Source: an uncultured Clostridium sp.
Lineage (GTDB): Bacteria; Bacillota; Clostridia; TANB77; CAG-508
Length of the DNA: 14,613 nt
Direction: 5' to 3'
NCBI GenBank assembly: GCA_946545035.1
Contig: CAMNND010000017.1
Span: 1 to 14,613, forward strand
Positions within the stretch are counted from its first letter, which is position 1. Each line of letters begins with the position of its first letter. Both the position numbers and the translations under genes were made by a program. Below, one piece after another: positions 12,784-14,613 of the stretch. A model generated the notes under the pieces. It was not told where the DNA came from, did not search any database, and saw nothing but the letters and a program-made list of their open reading frames with translations.

Positions 12784-14331
12784 ATGAAGAAAGGTTTATT
12801 AAAAAGAGCTACACTTGTTATAGCTTTTATCATAATTATTGTTGGAATAGTTATCTTTTTAACAAATTCAAAAGGTATACAACAGGAAGAATTTTCTACA
12901 AAAAATTATAGTGTAAAATATGATACAACATGGAAAATAGAGAGCACCTCAGATAATGATATAACATTCGTACATAATGATACACAAAGTACAATTGATA
13001 TATCGATTGCAGACTTAGATAGCAGTTTATATGGTAAAACGTTAAAACAAATAGCACAAAATGTTAAGGATAAAGTTGAAAAAGAATATCCAAATTATAA
13101 ATGTATATCAGAGCATACTACATATTTAAATGATGATATTAGTGAGGCATACCAGTTATTATTTGAAGATGGAAAACGTCAATCATTAATACAAATTGGT
13201 ATGTACGGATATAAAGTATTTATATCAAATTATACATCTGAAAACAAATACTTTGATATTCTACTTGATAGTGTTCAAACAATAAATTCTAATTTTAAAA
13301 TTAAATATGAATCTATTGATATGATGAATTCAAGAAAGATTGAAGAGACTGGATATACCGTTAAAACAGACGACGTAGATTATAGTGAGACAGAAGAGCA
13401 TTCGTATATGGGAATAAATTACAAAGTAACACTTGCTTTACCTGTACAATTTAAAGGAAGCCATAGTGGTTTATCATATGAGAAAGAGAGCGATGATATA
13501 ATAAAAACACGTATAAGTATCAGTTCGGAGGCAGAAAACTTATATACTGTATATGATTCGGTAATGAAGAAGAATAAATCATTTAATTATACAAAAACAG
13601 AAGTACAAAAAATTACAAATGGACACCTGGAAGGATATGGTATAAAAGGAACAACCAATTATGATAGTGAAACATATACATTATTATACGCACTAAATGA
13701 GTTTAACACATTAGAAATAACTGTATCTGGTCATGATATAACACAAAATATGCTTGATAATATTAAGATAGTTAATTTTGACAGATGTGGAAATTACATT
13801 GATAGAACTGCAGTTAACGGATATTTGACAGGAACATTATTTGAGAATACTACAAAAATTGATGGAACTACATTAATAAATTCGGAGATAATCGTTGACT
13901 ACAAAGTTCCAGAAAAATATAGAGAAATTGTTGAGCCAACATATGATTTAGGTGCGCCAGAAAAAGCAAGAGCTTTCGTGATTGGAAAATTAAGAAACAG
14001 CGAAATAACTGAATCTGAATGGGCAACAGATCCATTCTATGATTATAACGTTACAATCAACATCGCACTTGGAAGCGCAGAAACAATAGCAAATAACAAT
14101 AATCTAACGTACAAAAAAGATGTAACAATTAATGGTATAACATATAAGTACTATACATCAGAATATGATTCAGAAGGAACTACGATAAAAGAAGCATATT
14201 ATATAACAAATATTGGTTCTGAAGATGAAAATTCAAAATATTCATATAGAATATATGTTGCATCATTAGACGAAATACCAGAATCTGTATTGCAAGATTT
14301 TGCTTCAGTCAATATTGAGGTTCAAAATTAA
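12784..14331 (+). CDS. single-pass membrane protein with possible repeated Mog1/PsbP-like domains
   Basis: The start MKKGLLKR and membrane segment (about 9-27) put residues 30-515 outside the cell. Residues 38-175 run YSVKYDTTWKIESTSDNDITF, then IDISIAD, then QSLIQIGMYGYKVFIS, then KYFDILLDSVQTINSNFKI. This strand-helix-strand plan with a closing helix and FKI strand resembles the Mog1/PsbP-like fold common in exported firmicute proteins. Residues about 205-335 and 375-513 repeat the same length and general plan (YKVTLALPVQFK; then YKVPEKYREI with ITYKYYTSEYDSEG), so three related domains are possible. This is an inference from pattern and needs a profile search. No enzyme motif is visible. 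AAGGAGAGG precedes the ATG 17 bases after the previous stop, so it is the third gene of the 9791 operon. It could be a binding or assembly subunit. Confidence 0.82.
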   Translation: MKKGLLKRATLVIAFIIIIVGIVIFLTNSKGIQQEEFSTKNYSVKYDTTWKIESTSDNDITFVHNDTQSTIDISIADLDSSLYGKTLKQIAQNVKDKVEKEYPNYKCISEHTTYLNDDISEAYQLLFEDGKRQSLIQIGMYGYKVFISNYTSENKYFDILLDSVQTINSNFKIKYESIDMMNSRKIEETGYTVKTDDVDYSETEEHSYMGINYKVTLALPVQFKGSHSGLSYEKESDDIIKTRISISSEAENLYTVYDSVMKKNKSFNYTKTEVQKITNGHLEGYGIKGTTNYDSETYTLLYALNEFNTLEITVSGHDITQNMLDNIKIVNFDRCGNYIDRTAVNGYLTGTLFENTTKIDGTTLINSEIIVDYKVPEKYREIVEPTYDLGAPEKARAFVIGKLRNSEITESEWATDPFYDYNVTINIALGSAETIANNNNLTYKKDVTINGITYKYYTSEYDSEGTTIKEAYYITNIGSEDENSKYSYRIYVASLDEIPESVLQDFASVNIEVQN

Positions 14332-14392
14332 AAATAAATTATTTAGTTTTCAATTTTTAATAATAAAAATATTATATTAGGAGGTATTAATT

Positions 14393-14613
14393 ATGAAATG
14401 TACAAATTGTGGGAGTGAAATAGCTCCAAACCAAGCTTTTTGTAGCACATGTGGAACTCCTGTTCCAAGACAAGTAAATCAAGTTCAAGGAGGAGCTGTA
14501 AATCAAAATTTAGGTGGACAAGGATTTCCACCACCTCCACCACAAAAAAAGGGTGGAGTACCAATATGGGTATTTTTAATTACAATATTACTTATAGTTG
14601 CAATTCTACTTGG
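14393..14613 (+). CDS. second zinc-ribbon/transmembrane protein, cut by the window end
   Basis: Only the first 73 codons are in the window. Residues 1-20 are a zinc ribbon with C3, C6, C17 and C20, exactly the spacing in the metalloprotease encoded at 9791. A Gln/Asn/Gly-rich linker with PPPPP follows, then KKGG and a membrane segment (VPIWVFLITILLIVAILL). The order ribbon, linker, membrane, presumably outside domain is the same as in the first gene of the module, though the linker is on the other side of the membrane. AGGAGGT lies 7 bases before the ATG. The 61 bases before it contain no clear terminator or promoter, so it may belong to the same operon. The outer domain, and so the function, lies beyond the window. 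Confidence 0.88.
   Translation, partial: MKCTNCGSEIAPNQAFCSTCGTPVPRQVNQVQGGAVNQNLGGQGFPPPPPQKKGGVPIWVFLITILLIVAILL

Noticed and set aside
14332..14392. A terminator or promoter between the 515-residue gene and the last gene.
   Set aside because: The AT-rich stretch has only short self-complementary AAATAAATTATTTA and no GC-containing stem or spaced -35/-10 pair.
1..14613. Mobile elements, phage genes or a TGA-recoded genome.
   Set aside because: No transposase, integrase, terminal repeats or capsid-type genes are present; TGA ends real genes (6809-6811, 7384-7386) and Trp is TGG throughout.

Overview
The window looks like chromosome from a low-GC Bacillota, most likely an uncultured or gut-type Clostridia. 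Supporting signs are the very AT-rich DNA, strong AGGAGG-type ribosome binding sites, a Mbl-like MreB, a CwlD/AmiC-type amidase, a short-form HisG, and zinc-ribbon/transmembrane proteins typical of such genomes. TGA is used as a stop and TGG as tryptophan, so the code is the standard bacterial one. All genes are on the + strand. I see no tRNA, rRNA, CRISPR array, transposase or integrase.

Layout. (1) 54-1143: an orphan actin-like rod-shape gene (MreB/Mbl) with a clear sigma-A promoter. (2) 1270-2256: a CaCA-family Na+/Ca2+ antiporter, ended by a long bipartite terminator. (3) 2366-3411: a single-gene unit for a lipoprotein, with its own promoter and terminator. (4) 3420-7386: a probable three-gene operon of a membrane-anchored N-acetylmuramoyl-L-alanine amidase, a 783-residue cytoplasmic protein (transglutaminase-like domain plus a possible ADP-ribosyltransferase-like domain) and a two-pass membrane protein. 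(5) 7364-8158: a single-gene unit for a membrane protein with a charged tail, whose promoter overlaps the end of the gene before it. (6) 8229-9522: a histidine unit, hisE-hisG, behind a leader of about 240 nt. The leader encodes a 21-codon peptide with three consecutive His codons, an antiterminator that excludes a terminator, and a second tandem terminator. (7) 9550-9756: a short transcription unit (promoter, 34-codon ORF, perfect hairpin, terminator). (8) 9791-14613: at least four co-directional genes for membrane-anchored proteins: a zinc-ribbon/TM/HExxH metalloprotease, an HtrA-like protease without catalytic His and Ser, a TM protein with possible Mog1/PsbP-like domains, and the start of a second zinc-ribbon/TM protein.

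How the parts fit. Units 1, 3, 4, 5 and 8 all concern the envelope: cell shape, wall hydrolysis, and proteins anchored in the membrane. The histidine unit is a biosynthetic island between them. It holds only the enzymes for steps 1 (HisG) and 2 (HisE), and the HisZ partner expected for a short HisG is not here.

The best candidates for something new are the ribosome-controlled his leader with tandem terminators, the palindrome shared by the his transcription start and the hairpin after hisG, and the four-gene membrane module pairing a probable active zinc protease with a probable dead trypsin-fold protease.
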